In this document: piece by piece, positions 1-5,717 of the stretch | Layout: every line of letters starts with the position of its first letter | Position numbering within the stretch: position 1 is the first letter of the stretch | Source of the DNA: Parvibaculum sp. | Lineage (GTDB): Bacteria; Pseudomonadota; Alphaproteobacteria; Parvibaculales; Parvibaculaceae | DNA: 8,189 bases | Direction: 5' to 3' | Assembly (NCBI GenBank): GCA_020062605.1 | Contig: JAGUWA010000018.1 | Location: 1 to 8,189 of the forward strand | Position numbers and translations under genes: made by a program | Notes under the pieces: generated by a model | Databases searched by the model: none | What the model saw: the letters and a program-made list of their open reading frames with translations, nothing else | Told to the model about the DNA's origin: nothing

Positions 1-303
1 CAGCACCTGGTCGCTGTGAAGCGCATTCTGACGGTCGGCCGCGAGTCCCTTCGCCAGCTCCTCGCGCTCCTCCAGCGGCGTCGCGGCAGGCGGCGTCTGC
101 GGCACGTCGCGCAAATCCGGGAAAGCAGCGTCTTCGGGCGCCGCCGCGGGCGTGCCGCCATAGGCCGCATCAGGCTTCGCCTCGTCCGAAATCGCCGAAC
201 AGCCGGCCAGGGCACCGGCCATGATCAGCGCCGCCGCAAATCCGCATCCGCGGGCCGCTGCGGCAACCCTGTTCACACCCCGGCCATTCGCCAGTACCGA
301 CAT
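1..303 (-). CDS. Putative lipoprotein, N-terminal part (runs off the left edge)
   Basis: The reading frame opens at an ATG (303-301) and stays open for 101 codons to the window edge, so the C-terminus is missing. A ribosome binding site, AGGAG, sits 7 nt before the ATG. The N-terminus has Arg8, Arg12 and Arg18, then a hydrophobic stretch (about residues 21-34) ending in Leu-Ala-Gly-Cys at 32-35. This is a textbook lipobox, so Cys35 should be lipidated and the protein anchored in a membrane. The mature part starts with a flexible Ala/Pro/Asp-rich linker (about 36-60). A segment with FPDLRDVP (about 61-68) and a Glu/Arg-rich stretch ending ADRQNA (about 88-93) follows. From memory, similar segments occur near the N-terminus of alphaproteobacterial envelope lipoproteins, some with a C-terminal OmpA-like domain; that cannot be tested here. 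It is transcribed divergently from phaC. Function unknown; the lipoprotein call is firm. Confidence 0.8.
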   Translation of the reverse strand, partial: MSVLANGRGVNRVAAAARGCGFAAALIMAGALAGCSAISDEAKPDAAYGGTPAAAPEDAAFPDLRDVPQTPPAATPLEEREELAKGLAADRQNALHSDQVL

Positions 304-379
304 CTCCGCACTCCTGCTGCTGGCGCTTTTCGCGCCGGTTTCCAATCCCCATATCCGCGTCATCAGGCGGACATGATCA

Positions 380-396
380 AGCGTATAGTATACGCT
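380..396. promoter_or_regulatory. Perfect 17-nt palindrome in the lipoprotein/phaC divergent region; candidate operator
   Basis: The sequence AGCGTATAGTATACGCT has two perfect 8-nt arms around a single central G. It is an AT-rich core in a GC-rich intergenic region, 77 nt from the lipoprotein start and 116 nt from the phaC start. It contains TATAGT on the plus strand and TATACT on the minus strand, which could act as -10 boxes, but I see no convincing -35 at the right distance on either strand. The size and symmetry suit a dimeric repressor. Which regulator binds, if any, is unknown. Confidence 0.45.
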
Positions 397-512
397 GCGC
401 CGGTGAAACCTTTAGAGCGTTTCAAGGCGAAGCCGGTCGGCAGAAGAGCCCTTACCTTCGCCCGGACGAGATTCGCGACAAGACCCATGACAAGCCCAGG
501 GAAGCGCTTTAG

Positions 513-2480
513 ATGAGCCTCAAGGACACGACCGGCGACAAGGAAGCCGTGCCTGCGAAGGAAGAAGCCCGCAAAGCGAAGAAGCCGCGCCGCAAGAAAA
601 CGGCATCAGCCCCCGAATCCCGCAAGCCTCCAGCCGCGCCGAGGCCCGAACCCGCCTCCGAAAAGCCGGCCTCTGCGCCCGAGGCGCCGTCGCGTGATTT
701 TGTGATACCCGATGTCGCCCGCCTGGCGATCAACCTCGTTCACGCCGCGAACCTGGGTCAAAAGGCCGCGCGTCTTCTGATGCAGAACGACGATTCGAAA
801 TCCGACGCGAGCCAGGCTTTTCACGATCTCCAGCGTGTCGGGCGGACGCTGATGGATGTCGCCGCAAGCTACATGCGCAATCCGGCGAAGATCGTCGAGG
901 CGCAGACCGCCCTCTTCGAGGGCTATCTCGGCCTCGCCTCCAACATGACCCGCCGTCTTCTCGGCGAGGACGTGCCGCCCGTTGCCGCGCCGAGCCGCAG
1001 CGACAAGCGGTTCCGCGATCCCGACTGGCAGGAAAACATCGTTTTCGACCTGATGAAGCAGTCCTACCTGCTCACCAGCAAGTGGCTCACCGATCGCATT
1101 CGCAGCGCCGAGGACGTCGATCAGCACACGCGCGAAAAGGCCGACTTCTATGTCCGCCAGATGGCGAACGCCGTCTCGCCCTCGAACTTCCTGTTCACCA
1201 ATCCGGAAATCCTGCGCACCACGCTAGCCACCAATGGCGAGAACCTCGTCTCCGGCATGGAGCATCTGCTGGAGGATATCGAGCGCGGCCACGGCCACCT
1301 CCAGATCCAGCAGACGGACATGTCCGCCTTCCGCCTCGGCGAGAACATCGCGACGACGCCCGGCAAGGTCGTCTACCAGAACGATCTGATGCAGCTCATC
1401 CAGTATGAGCCCACGACGGAGAAGGTCCACAAGCGCCCGCTCGTCATCTTCCCGCCCTGGATCAATAAATACTACATCCTCGATCTCACGCCCGATAAGT
1501 CGCTGGTGAAGTGGTGTCTCGACAAGGGCTACACCGTCTTCGTCGCAAGCTGGGTGAACCCCGATGCGCGCCTCGCGCTGAAGACTTTCGAGGACTACAT
1601 GTTCGAGGGCGTCTATGCCGCGCTCGACGCCGTGGAAAAGGCGACCGGCGAAAAGGAAGTGAACGCGGTCGGCTATTGCATCGGCGGCACGCTGCTCGCC
1701 TCCTCGCTCGCGCACATGGCCGCGCGCAAGGACACGCGCATCAAGTCGGCGACCTTCCTCGTCACGCAGGTGGACTTCACCGAGGCAGGCGAACTGAAAG
1801 TCTTCATCGACGAGGAACAGATCGCCGACATCGAGCGCCAGATGCACGAGAAGGGCGGCTACCTGAAGGGGTCCACCATGGCGACCACCTTCAACATGCT
1901 GCGCTCCAACGACCTCATCTGGAACTATGTCGTCAACAACTACCTGCTCGGCCGCGAGCCGATGCCCTTCGACATCCTGTTCTGGAATTCGGACGCGACG
2001 CGGCTTCCCTCCGCCATGCACGTCTTCTACCTGCGCGAATGCTATCTCGAAAACAAGCTCGCCGAAGGCCGCATGGAGCTGGGCGGCGAGGAACTGCACC
2101 TCGACAAGGTGAAAGTCCCCGTCTATCTCCAGTCGAGCCGCGAAGACCACATCTCGCCCTATAACTCCGTGTACAAAGCAACGAAGCTCTTCGGCGGTCC
2201 GGTGCGTTTCATCTGCGCGGGCTCAGGCCACATCGCCGGCGTCATCAATCCGCCCTCAAGCGGCAAATACAATCACTGGACGAATGACGCCCTGCCGGAT
2301 ACGCCCGATGAATGGTTCGCCGGCGCCACCGACCACAAGGGCTCCTGGTGGCCCGACTGGGAAGCCTGGCTCGCGGAGAAGTCGGGCCCGATGGTCGATG
2401 CCCGCAAACCCGGCAGCGGCAAACTCAAGGTGCTGGAGGATGCGCCGGGGTCGTACGTGATGGTGAAGAGCGAGGATTGA
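513..2480 (+). CDS. phaC: Class I poly(R)-hydroxyalkanoate synthase PhaC
   Basis: PhaC polymerises (R)-3-hydroxyacyl-CoA into polyhydroxyalkanoate storage granules, releasing CoA, and acts at the granule surface in the cytoplasm. The 655-residue product carries the synthase lipase-like box Gly-Tyr-Cys-Ile-Gly-Gly with nucleophile Cys389. Asp545 lies in Ser-Arg-Glu-Asp-His and His573 in Ser-Gly-His-Ile-Ala-Gly-Val-Ile-Asn-Pro-Pro, completing the triad. The 28-residue Asp-His spacing equals that of the Cupriavidus enzyme (D480/H508). Family-typical stretches such as ILDLTPDKSLVKW and VFVASWVNPDA precede the Cys. Residues 1-62 are an extra tail rich in Lys, Arg, Ala and Pro, making the protein some 60 residues longer than the usual 590 or so. 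The ATG has AGGGA 10 nt upstream, and no ATG follows until about residue 90, so the tail appears genuinely encoded. No phaA, phaB, phaR or phasin gene is in the window. Confidence 0.97.
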   Translation: MSLKDTTGDKEAVPAKEEARKAKKPRRKKTASAPESRKPPAAPRPEPASEKPASAPEAPSRDFVIPDVARLAINLVHAANLGQKAARLLMQNDDSKSDASQAFHDLQRVGRTLMDVAASYMRNPAKIVEAQTALFEGYLGLASNMTRRLLGEDVPPVAAPSRSDKRFRDPDWQENIVFDLMKQSYLLTSKWLTDRIRSAEDVDQHTREKADFYVRQMANAVSPSNFLFTNPEILRTTLATNGENLVSGMEHLLEDIERGHGHLQIQQTDMSAFRLGENIATTPGKVVYQNDLMQLIQYEPTTEKVHKRPLVIFPPWINKYYILDLTPDKSLVKWCLDKGYTVFVASWVNPDARLALKTFEDYMFEGVYAALDAVEKATGEKEVNAVGYCIGGTLLASSLAHMAARKDTRIKSATFLVTQVDFTEAGELKVFIDEEQIADIERQMHEKGGYLKGSTMATTFNMLRSNDLIWNYVVNNYLLGREPMPFDILFWNSDATRLPSAMHVFYLRECYLENKLAEGRMELGGEELHLDKVKVPVYLQSSREDHISPYNSVYKATKLFGGPVRFICAGSGHIAGVINPPSSGKYNHWTNDALPDTPDEWFAGATDHKGSWWPDWEAWLAEKSGPMVDARKPGSGKLKVLEDAPGSYVMVKSED

Positions 2481-2493
2481 AGGGGAGACTCGA

Positions 2494-3003
2494 ATGTTTT
2501 TGACAACAACAGGGTGGCTAGCATTAACCGCCGCCACGCTAGTTTACCGCCTCATCAAGTTCATCGTATTCGCAGGAATTCTCTGGGGCGCATTTCAGCA
2601 GTTAACGCCATTTCCACAATACGATTCGTCACATGGCCTTGCCTCCCCTCTCGCGTATGTTTTTTCGTATTCTGCGGTCAATTGGTTTCCTCTGCTGGCG
2701 ACAGTTTCATTGTTGTATATTCTGTCTTGTCGAAAATCCATTCAGTATACAGAGCAACGGGTCTCCGGATTGACCATTGGCATGGTCGCCCTTCTCGACT
2801 ATTTCAAAATCGAAGTCGAAACCACCGCGACGCGAGAGCTTGCAAGAGATGGAGCCCTGAAAACCTTCTGGCGGAGCATCAGAGAGACACCGCTTAGAAT
2901 CGTCCTAGGTTCGCCGAAAGATGAATATACGGCAAAGGCCGCCAGACGCGGGGCTGAGGTCAATTTTGAATCCGACCTCCGGGATTTCCTACATCGAAAC
3001 TGA
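2494..3003 (+). CDS. Unrecognised small membrane protein downstream of phaC
   Basis: I do not recognise this 169-residue protein. It has two clear hydrophobic segments, about residues 8-34 and 50-77, joined by a short polar loop. A soluble, charged C-terminal region of about 90 residues follows, with many Arg, Lys and Glu. No cysteine cluster or known catalytic motif is visible. A strong ribosome binding site (AGGGGAG, 2481-2487) begins directly after the phaC stop and lies 6 nt before the ATG, so the gene is probably translated from the phaC transcript. Its base composition and third codon positions are clearly AT-richer than phaC, with codons such as TTT, TTG, GTA and ATA that phaC avoids. 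This suggests acquisition from elsewhere. The gene ends 28 nt before the IS, and its stop is chromosomal rather than IS-derived. Confidence 0.7.
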   Translation: MFLTTTGWLALTAATLVYRLIKFIVFAGILWGAFQQLTPFPQYDSSHGLASPLAYVFSYSAVNWFPLLATVSLLYILSCRKSIQYTEQRVSGLTIGMVALLDYFKIEVETTATRELARDGALKTFWRSIRETPLRIVLGSPKDEYTAKAARRGAEVNFESDLRDFLHRN

Positions 3004-3031
3004 ATCCACTTGTGAACCGATTCCAATTTTA

Positions 3032-3048
3032 GGTCATGTTGACAAACT
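3032..3048 (+). repeat. IS terminal inverted repeat, transposase-downstream end
   Basis: This is the partner of the repeat at 3863-3879. The last codons of the transposase run through it, and the TGA stop (3036-3034) lies in the outermost bases of the element. Confidence 0.75.
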
Positions 3049-3809
3049 TCTGCCCCAGAGGCGAGCAGCAACTATTTGAATGAAGCCGAGGTAGCTTGCG
3101 GCGGTTTTGTCATATCGTGTTGCGAAGCGGCGTGAGCATTTGAGCTTGTTGAAACACCGCTCCACCCGGTTTCTCAAAGCATATGTGATGGCATCAAACC
3201 GGATCGGGACTTTGCGATTGGCCTTGCCTGGAATGACAGGCGTTCCGCCGCGATTGGTGATTGTCGTGCGGATGTGGTCACTGTCATAGCCGCGGTCGGC
3301 CAGAAACACTTTGGCATTGGGCAGATCATCATCGACCAGAACATCAAAGCCCTTGAAATCAGAGACCTCACCGCCGGTTATCTCAGCCCTGACAGGAAGT
3401 CCGTGAGCGTTGGTAATGAGGTGGACCTTGGTCGTAAAGCCACCTTTTGAGCGGCCAAAACCCTCTTTTTGAGTCCCCCTTTTGCGCCCGCTGCCAAGTG
3501 GTGCGCCCGGATTATTGTGCTGTCGATCATCTGAACTTGTTCGGGCATGGTCCCGCTCTCATTGAGAGCCTCCAGGATCATGTCCCACAGCCCTGCCAGG
3601 GTCCACCGCCGGAACTGGCGATAGACACTGGACCACTTGCCGAACTCTTCGGGCAAATCCCGCCAAGGCGAACCAGTGCGCGCGATCCAGAACACAGCAT
3701 CAAGAATACGGCGATGATCCGATGCGGGACGTCCTCCGCGACCTCGAATGGCAATCAAAAAGGGTTCGAAAAATACCCACTCGGCATCTTCCATCAACAA
3801 ACGCGCCAC
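3034..3809 (-). CDS. IS5-family transposase, two overlapping frames joined by a -1 frameshift
   Basis: This is the DDE transposase that cuts and joins the IS ends. Frame A starts at GTG 3809, with GGAGG 5 nt upstream, and runs to TAA 3378 (143 codons). It carries the N-terminal domain with GSPWRDLP (about 47-53) and the first catalytic Asp in Met-Ile-Asp-Ser-Thr (Asp96). Frame B lies in the -1 frame, is open from about 3550 and ends at TGA 3034. Shifting around AAAAGGGGGA (complement of 3474-3483) gives an uninterrupted 258-residue protein reading GAKGGTQKEGFGRSKGGF across the join, as expected for IS5 transposases. The second Asp (172) is in Ala-Asp-Arg-Gly-Tyr-Asp. Tyr210, Arg213, Glu217 and Lys224 fit the Y(2)R(3)E(6)K signature exactly. 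All catalytic residues are present, so the enzyme looks intact rather than decayed. Whether the shift is programmed or a chance mutation cannot be settled from one copy. Confidence 0.9.
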
Positions 3810-3831
3810 GATAGCCTCCGCAAAAGCTATC
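3810..3831 (-). promoter_or_regulatory. Hairpin over the transposase ribosome binding site
   Basis: The 6-nt arms GATAGC and GCTATC flank a 10-nt loop. On the transposase strand the loop ends in GGAG, and the last G of the GGAGG ribosome binding site is the first base of the 3' arm. The GTG start follows directly after the stem. The fold would partly mask the start region, as translation-blocking hairpins do in other ISs. Confidence 0.45.
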
Positions 3832-3843
3832 TTGAATCAGAGT

Positions 3844-4017
3844 TCAGGTGATTTGGGAATCCAGTTTGTCAACAGAACCCAGCTTTCCAAAATCTGCTGC
3901 AATTCTGCCAAACGATTGGTGCAAATCAGACCAATAGACATTGGCTTCTTCGTACTTTTGGACATATCCCAGATACTTGCGAGCTTCAAAATCCTCATCT
4001 CCACCGGACTCATTCAT
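3844..4017 (-). pseudogene. Small gene truncated by the IS
   Basis: An ATG at 4017-4015, with AAAGGA about 8 nt upstream, opens a 57-codon frame. About the first 46 codons are chromosomal. They encode an acidic start (MNESGGDEDFEARKYLG) and an aromatic-rich, probably helical stretch with YVQKYEEANVYW. The last 11 or so codons, after Lys-Leu-Gly, come from the IS end, and the TGA at 3846-3844 lies inside the element. The gene was therefore interrupted, and the rest is not recognisable left of the IS. It follows the HigA gene by 40 nt on the same strand, so the two may have formed an operon. I do not recognise the family, and the fragment is not HigB-like. A longer in-frame start at 4077 would overlap HigA and has no good ribosome binding site. 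Confidence 0.6.
3863..3879 (-). repeat. IS terminal inverted repeat, transposase-upstream end
   Basis: The 12-nt core at 3863-3874 is the perfect reverse complement of 3037-3048; with the outer 5 nt the match is 15 of 17. Read toward the transposase it contains TTGACA, a consensus -35 hexamer. No good -10 follows at 16-18 nt, where the sequence reads ACCTGA. Confidence 0.75.
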
Positions 4018-4057
4018 CGCCCCATCCTTTTCTCGCGAAGTTCGATTACTCGCCCTG

Positions 4058-4378
4058 CTAAGCCGCCCTCGGCTCAATGCTCTTCAACTCGCGTTCAACT
4101 TCCCGCCGCCGCTCCATCAATTCGTAGTCGGACTGCAACCCCAGAAAGAAACCTTCCGACATACCGAAATAGCGCGCGAGCCGTAGGTCCGTATCCGCCG
4201 TCATCGCCCGCTTGCCGAGCACGATTTCGTTGATCCGGCGCGGCGGCACATGCACGGCGCGCGCGAGCGCATTCTGGCTGAGCCCCATCGGCTTCAGGAA
4301 GTCCTCAAGCAGAATTTCGCCTGGATGCGGATTGGGCAACAGCTTTCGTCTGGCAGCGGATGATTTCGGCATAACCAT
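4058..4378 (-). CDS. higA: HigA-family antitoxin / XRE-type DNA-binding protein, orphan
   Basis: The 106-residue product has the hallmarks of HigA-type antitoxins: Asn-Pro-His-Pro-Gly-Glu-Ile-Leu (16-23) followed by Glu-Asp-Phe-Leu (25-28). A helix-turn-helix spans about 33-54 (LSQNALARAVHVPPRRINEIVLGKR), then TADTDLRLARYFG (60-72) and a charged C-terminal helix. In known HigBA modules, HigA neutralises the RNase toxin HigB and represses the shared promoter. Here no HigB-like gene lies upstream, where it is normally found: that space holds a repeat element. The downstream neighbour is a truncated gene unlike HigB. The ATG at 4378 is favoured because GGGGGAGG lies 7 nt upstream; the ATG at 4372 is the alternative. 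The length is normal for the family, so the protein is probably functional as a DNA-binding protein. It may be a remnant of a module or a solo regulator. Confidence 0.85.
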   Translation of the reverse strand: MVMPKSSAARRKLLPNPHPGEILLEDFLKPMGLSQNALARAVHVPPRRINEIVLGKRAMTADTDLRLARYFGMSEGFFLGLQSDYELMERRREVERELKSIEPRAA

Positions 4379-4541
4379 TCTTTTACCTCCCCCTTGCGGG
4401 GAGGTCGAGAAATTCGCGGCACGCGGATTTCTCGGGTGGGGGTAGCGGCCTCACCGCTCGCACCGTCCCATCCATTCTCCTCAGCGCCCCCCACCCGAAG
4501 GGCTTCGCCCTTCGACCTCCCCGCGAGGGGGAGGTGAAAGA
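4379..4541. repeat. GC-rich bipartite hairpin repeat (element A)
   Basis: A 24-nt end (4385-4408) has its reverse complement at 4512-4535 with one mismatch, and the match extends outward to about 4379/4541. Each half is built alike. First comes an 8-bp hairpin, ACCTCCCC/GGGGAGGT, with a 5-nt loop (4385-4405 and 4515-4535). A second hairpin follows: 13-nt arms at 4406-4434 with one G-T pair, and 8-nt arms at 4496-4514. Then there is an inner GGGTGGGGG (4434-4442) facing CCCCCACCC (4488-4496). The centre, about 45 nt, shows nothing. It carries no gene, which makes it REP/MITE-like. Its right-hand neighbour, element B, shares the plan. The rest of the HigA-to-EamA gap (4542-4573 and 4755-4872) shows no gene or repeat I can support. 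Confidence 0.8.
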
Positions 4542-4573
4542 GCAGTGCAAACCTCGCTCGACGCACCGCATCT

Positions 4574-4754
4574 TCCCACCCTCCCCTCGGGGAGGGTCAA
4601 ACGGCGCGGCTTTGGCTTTGCCAAAGGCGTGACGTTTGGGGCGGGGGCGCGGCGGAAATCGCGAACGCAATCGCCAGCGGATGTACCGAAGACAAGAGAC
4701 CCCGCCCCGAAATTTGCTTGCAAATTTCGACCCTCCCTCAAGGGGAGGGTGGGA
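4574..4754. repeat. GC-rich bipartite hairpin repeat (element B)
   Basis: This has the same plan as element A with different sequences. The outer hairpins are ACCCTCCCC/GGGGAGGGT with a 2-nt loop (4578-4597) and ACCCTCCC/GGGAGGGT with a 5-nt loop (4730-4750). The second hairpin on the left has CAAACG (4598-4603) pairing with CGTTTG (4633-4638). On the right, perfect 10-nt arms span 4708-4729 around TT. The inner blocks GGGGCGGGG (4638-4646) and CCCCGCCCC (4700-4708) are exact reverse complements. The centre, about 50 nt, is unrecognised. No open frame looks coding. Confidence 0.8.
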
Positions 4755-4872
4755 GTAAGAAAACACCTCCCCCGCGCAACCCCCTTCGCCAAAACGCCCT
4801 CTCGGCTTTCACCCGATAACCCGCTAGGTTCCGCATCGCCGCTATCCTGCGGCCCCCGCCGGATGCCGCATC

Positions 4873-5715
4873 TTGAGCCTCACCGTCACTCTCGCCGTTC
4901 TCGCCTCCGCCCTGCTGCACGCAAGCTGGAACGCGCTCGTCAAGACGGGCGCCGACCGTCTCATGATGATGGGCTGGATCGCGGCGGCAACAGGCCTCGT
5001 CGCGCTGCCCTTCCTCTATGTCATGCCGGTGCCGCCCGCCGACGTCTGGAAGATCCTCGTCCTCTCCTTCGCGCTTCACGCGGGCTACAAGCTCTTCCTC
5101 GTGCAGGGCTATCGCTACGGCGATTTCGGCCAGGTCTATCCGCTCTCACGCGGCATCGCGCCCGCCATCGTCACGGTCGTCGGCATCGTCTGGCTCGGCG
5201 AAGTGCTCCCCACCGCCGCCTTCATCGGCGTCGGCCTCATCGCGCTCGGCATCGTCAGCCTCGCCTTCCGCCGCACCAATGGCGCGGGCCTCCCCAACGA
5301 TCCGCGCGCGCTGGCCTACGCCTTCGGCACTTCGCTCTTCATCGCCGCCTACACGCTGAATGACGGCCTCGGCGGCCGCATCGCGGAAAGCCCACACATC
5401 TATGTCGTCTGGCTCTTCGCGGGCGACGGGCTGATCTTCTTCCTGATCGTTCTGGCGCGGCGCGGCCGCGCCTTCCTCAAGCCCCAGCGCGCGATGGCCT
5501 ATGGCTTTGCGGGCGGCGTCATGTCCGTCGTCGCCTACTGGCTCGTCATCTGGGCCATGACCTTCGCGCCCCTGGGCCCCGTCGCAGCCTTACGCGAAAC
5601 CAGCGTCGTATTCGCCGCACTCATCTCCGGCCTGTTGATGAAGGAAGGCCTCGGCTGGCGCGCGGTCGCCGCCGCCTGCGTCGTCGCCGCCGGCGTCATC
5701 CTGCTGAAGGTTTGA
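4873..5715 (+). CDS. EamA/DMT-superfamily membrane transporter
   Basis: The 280-residue protein is almost entirely hydrophobic, with about ten membrane segments in two similar halves (roughly 3-131 and 148-280), as in EamA-domain drug/metabolite transporters of the inner membrane. The start ALLHASWNALVKTGAD and the segment YRYGDFGQVYPLSRGIAPAIV (about 80-100) are typical of this family. The second half has ALRETSVVFAALISGLLMKEGLGW, the usual end-of-repeat pattern. The substrate cannot be told from sequence. The TTG at 4873 is the only plausible start: an in-frame TAG lies at 4825, no in-frame ATG lies between, and the first in-frame internal ATG would remove the first membrane segment. The ribosome binding site is weak (GGA about 10 nt upstream), so the start is less certain than the gene. 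It lies just after repeat element B and converges on argC with 2 bp between the stops. Confidence 0.88.
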   Translation: MSLTVTLAVLASALLHASWNALVKTGADRLMMMGWIAAATGLVALPFLYVMPVPPADVWKILVLSFALHAGYKLFLVQGYRYGDFGQVYPLSRGIAPAIVTVVGIVWLGEVLPTAAFIGVGLIALGIVSLAFRRTNGAGLPNDPRALAYAFGTSLFIAAYTLNDGLGGRIAESPHIYVVWLFAGDGLIFFLIVLARRGRAFLKPQRAMAYGFAGGVMSVVAYWLVIWAMTFAPLGPVAALRETSVVFAALISGLLMKEGLGWRAVAAACVVAAGVILLKV

Positions 5716-5717
5716 CC

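Larger units (their letters stand above)
3032..3879 (-). mobile_element. IS5-family insertion sequence (IS427-like), about 848 bp
   Basis: The element is bounded by inverted repeats. TGTTGACAAACT at 3037-3048 has its exact reverse complement at 3863-3874. Extending 5 nt outward gives GGTCA on the left and GGTTC on the right, so 15 of 17 positions match. Between them lies one full-length transposase read from the minus strand. The size and the two-frame transposase fit the IS427 group of IS5. I find no convincing target-site duplication: the flanks read ...ATTTTA on the left and CAGCTT... on the right. Exact ends are therefore uncertain by a few bases. The ends lie 28 nt after the membrane-protein gene and inside a small gene on the right. 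The -35-like TTGACA lies inside the repeat and points inward toward the transposase. Confidence 0.85.

Noticed and set aside
322..336. GGCGC/GCGCC hairpin in the lipoprotein leader
   Set aside because: It has only 5-bp arms in GC-rich DNA and would be expected by chance.
1224..2150. Long open frame on the minus strand inside phaC (308 codons)
   Set aside because: It is the antisense shadow of phaC, produced by GC-rich codon use. It has no ribosome binding site, and phaC has complete family motifs.
2799..3071. Minus-strand frame that would continue the IS-broken gene left of the element
   Set aside because: It lies antisense to the membrane-protein gene and its start is inside the IS. Nothing supports it as the missing 3' part.
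4061..4074. Small hairpin AGCCG/CGGCT at the end of HigA as a terminator
   Set aside because: It has only 5-bp arms, lies within the coding sequence, and is not followed by a T-run.
4379..4754. CRISPR array
   Set aside because: The repeats are inverted and paired within each element, not direct repeats with unique spacers of equal length.
4545..5363. 272-codon plus-strand frame spanning repeat element B and the transporter start
   Set aside because: It is very Arg/Pro-rich, translates the hairpin repeat, and overlaps the EamA gene in a different frame.
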